Source of the DNA: Pseudonocardia sp. T1-2H
Lineage (GTDB): Bacteria > Actinomycetota > Actinomycetes > Mycobacteriales > Pseudonocardiaceae
Assembly (NCBI RefSeq): GCF_038039215.1
Contig: NZ_JBBPCL010000001.1
Coordinates: 2,604,001 to 2,668,000, forward strand
Direction of reading: 5' to 3'
Length of the DNA: 64,000 nucleotides
The position numbers and the translations under genes were made by a program. A model generated the notes under the pieces. The model did not search any database. It was not told where the DNA came from and worked only from the letters and a program-made list of their open reading frames with translations. Position 1 is the stretch's first letter. Each line of letters begins with the position of its first letter. This document shows positions 63,305 to 64,000 of the stretch, one piece after another.

Positions 63305-64000
63305 TCACGCTTTCCCGGTTCGGGGCGGCTGTAGGAGCGGAACTGCCGCCGCTGCCGGAGCGCCCGCTGCTCGGCGGCATCCGCGGTCGCCGGCGTTCCT
63401 GTGTTCGAACTGCTGACCGGGCGAGTTCGAATGCAGCGTCGGTGACCGGGCTCGGGCGAGGTCGGCAAGCCGCTTCTCAGGTGCGTCCACCGGTCCACCG
63501 GGGTGTGCGCGGGCGGCTCGGGAGAGGTCGTTGTTGCTGATGCCGAGGTGGATGCCGTGTTCGGCCATGGCGGCCACGACGTGGGGGGCGAGGGCGGGGT
63601 CGGCTCGGGCCATGGCGGCCACGAGCCTGGAGAAGTGGCGCCGTTCGCGGACGGCGTCATCGATCAGGCCTACCGGGTTCTCGCGTCCGGCCAGTTCCAG
63701 CCCCCGCAGCAGCAGGGTGTCGAAGCGGGTGGGGTCGGCGCCGGTGTCGGTGACGCGTTGGCGGGCGCTCCAGCACGCGGAGGCCCAGATCGTGCCGTCG
63801 GCGTGGGGGTCGCTGTGGGGCCCGCCCCGGAAGTGGGCCATCGTCCAGCGGGGGTCGAGCTTGCGGCGTCGTTGTTCGGTCTGCGCGATGTTGTGGCGGT
63901 GCCAGCCGTAGATGTCGGGGGTGCCCAGCAGCATCGCAGTGATCGCATCGGAGGTGCCTTCGTCCAGGGCGATCTTCTTGTTGGCCTGCTGCCGGGGCGG
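63305..64000 (-). CDS. C-terminal part of an unidentified protein (possibly zinc metallopeptidase-like), cut by the window edge
   Basis: At least 230 residues open to the right edge. It reads NKKIALDEGTSDAITAMLLG, TPDIYGWHRHNIAQ, DPHADGTIWASACWSARQRV and FDTLLLRGLEL. The DEGxSD segment and the DGTIWASAxW stretch recall gluzincin-type metallopeptidases (third zinc ligand and the segment after it), but the HExxH motif would lie outside the window, so this is a guess. The C-terminal ~50 residues are low complexity. It ends 65 nt before the oxygenase start and may be in the same transcript. Confidence 0.45.
   Translation of the reverse strand, partial: PPRQQANKKIALDEGTSDAITAMLLGTPDIYGWHRHNIAQTEQRRRKLDPRWTMAHFRGGPHSDPHADGTIWASACWSARQRVTDTGADPTRFDTLLLRGLELAGRENPVGLIDDAVRERRHFSRLVAAMARADPALAPHVVAAMAEHGIHLGISNNDLSRAARAHPGGPVDAPEKRLADLARARSPTLHSNSPGQQFEHRNAGDRGCRRAAGAPAAAAVPLLQPPRTGKA

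Overview
The window is high-GC (about 72%) actinobacterial DNA. Codon use, Fused CydDC, F420/LLM-type oxidoreductases, LuxR/MalT-type ATPase regulators, a PP2C-STAS regulator and many GTG starts point to a Pseudonocardiaceae-like actinomycete (inferred; no rRNA or marker gene is present). No tRNA, rRNA, CRISPR array or intact insertion sequence was seen.

Layout. (1) 1-9.3 kb is a regulatory and decaying region. It holds two large LuxR-type ATPase regulators (one frameshifted), a degenerate third LuxR end, a divergent pair of paralogous small proteins, broken cupin and alpha/beta-hydrolase genes, and over 1 kb with no gene. (2) 9.3-13.0 kb has a small ORF, a PAS-PP2C-HATPase-STAS regulator that has lost its stop codon, a convergent LysR regulator and a GNAT remnant. 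(3) 13.0-22.0 kb is a tight eight-gene minus-strand operon (CoA-transferase, MaoC hydratase, acyl-CoA dehydrogenase, LLM oxidoreductase, TRAP transporter DctP/Q/M, MmgE/PrpD protein). It is divergent from an IclR regulator across a perfect palindrome and looks like a carboxylate uptake and CoA-dependent degradation unit. (4) 22.0-30.8 kb mixes an acetyl-CoA hydrolase/CoA-transferase, an orphan SbnA-like PLP enzyme, a scrambled beta-lactamase-fold pseudogene, TetR and AraC regulators, a truncated TPP enzyme and a frameshifted beta-helix protein. (5) 30.9-45.7 kb is a catabolic island: amidase, RidA-like protein, two metallo-beta-lactamase-fold hydrolases, an LLM flavin monooxygenase, two tandem ACMSD-like amidohydrolases, an enolase-superfamily enzyme, a second LLM enzyme and an MHS transporter. 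GntR and AcoR-type regulators sit inside it. The same 19-nt inverted repeat lies in two of its divergent promoters, suggesting one regulon. (6) 45.7-48.6 kb is a gluconate module (GntR, GntK, GntP). (7) 48.7-55.5 kb is PsiE plus cytochrome bd oxidase (cydA, cydB, fused cydDC). (8) 55.6-59.7 kb has an MFS transporter with a long C-terminal extension, a membrane protein and an SseB-like protein. (9) 59.9-64.0 kb is a lower-GC unit (2OG/Fe(II) oxygenase, DUF6875-like protein, ATP-grasp-like enzyme) that could be a small undescribed biosynthetic cluster, followed by a gene cut by the window edge.

The best candidates for an undescribed system are the catabolic island at 30.9-45.7 kb, probably for an N-heterocyclic or amino-aromatic compound, and the oxygenase/DUF6875/ATP-grasp unit at 59.9-63.2 kb. 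Several reading frames are broken by single-base changes, mostly an apparent missing G in a G run. Some may be sequencing errors rather than true pseudogenes.
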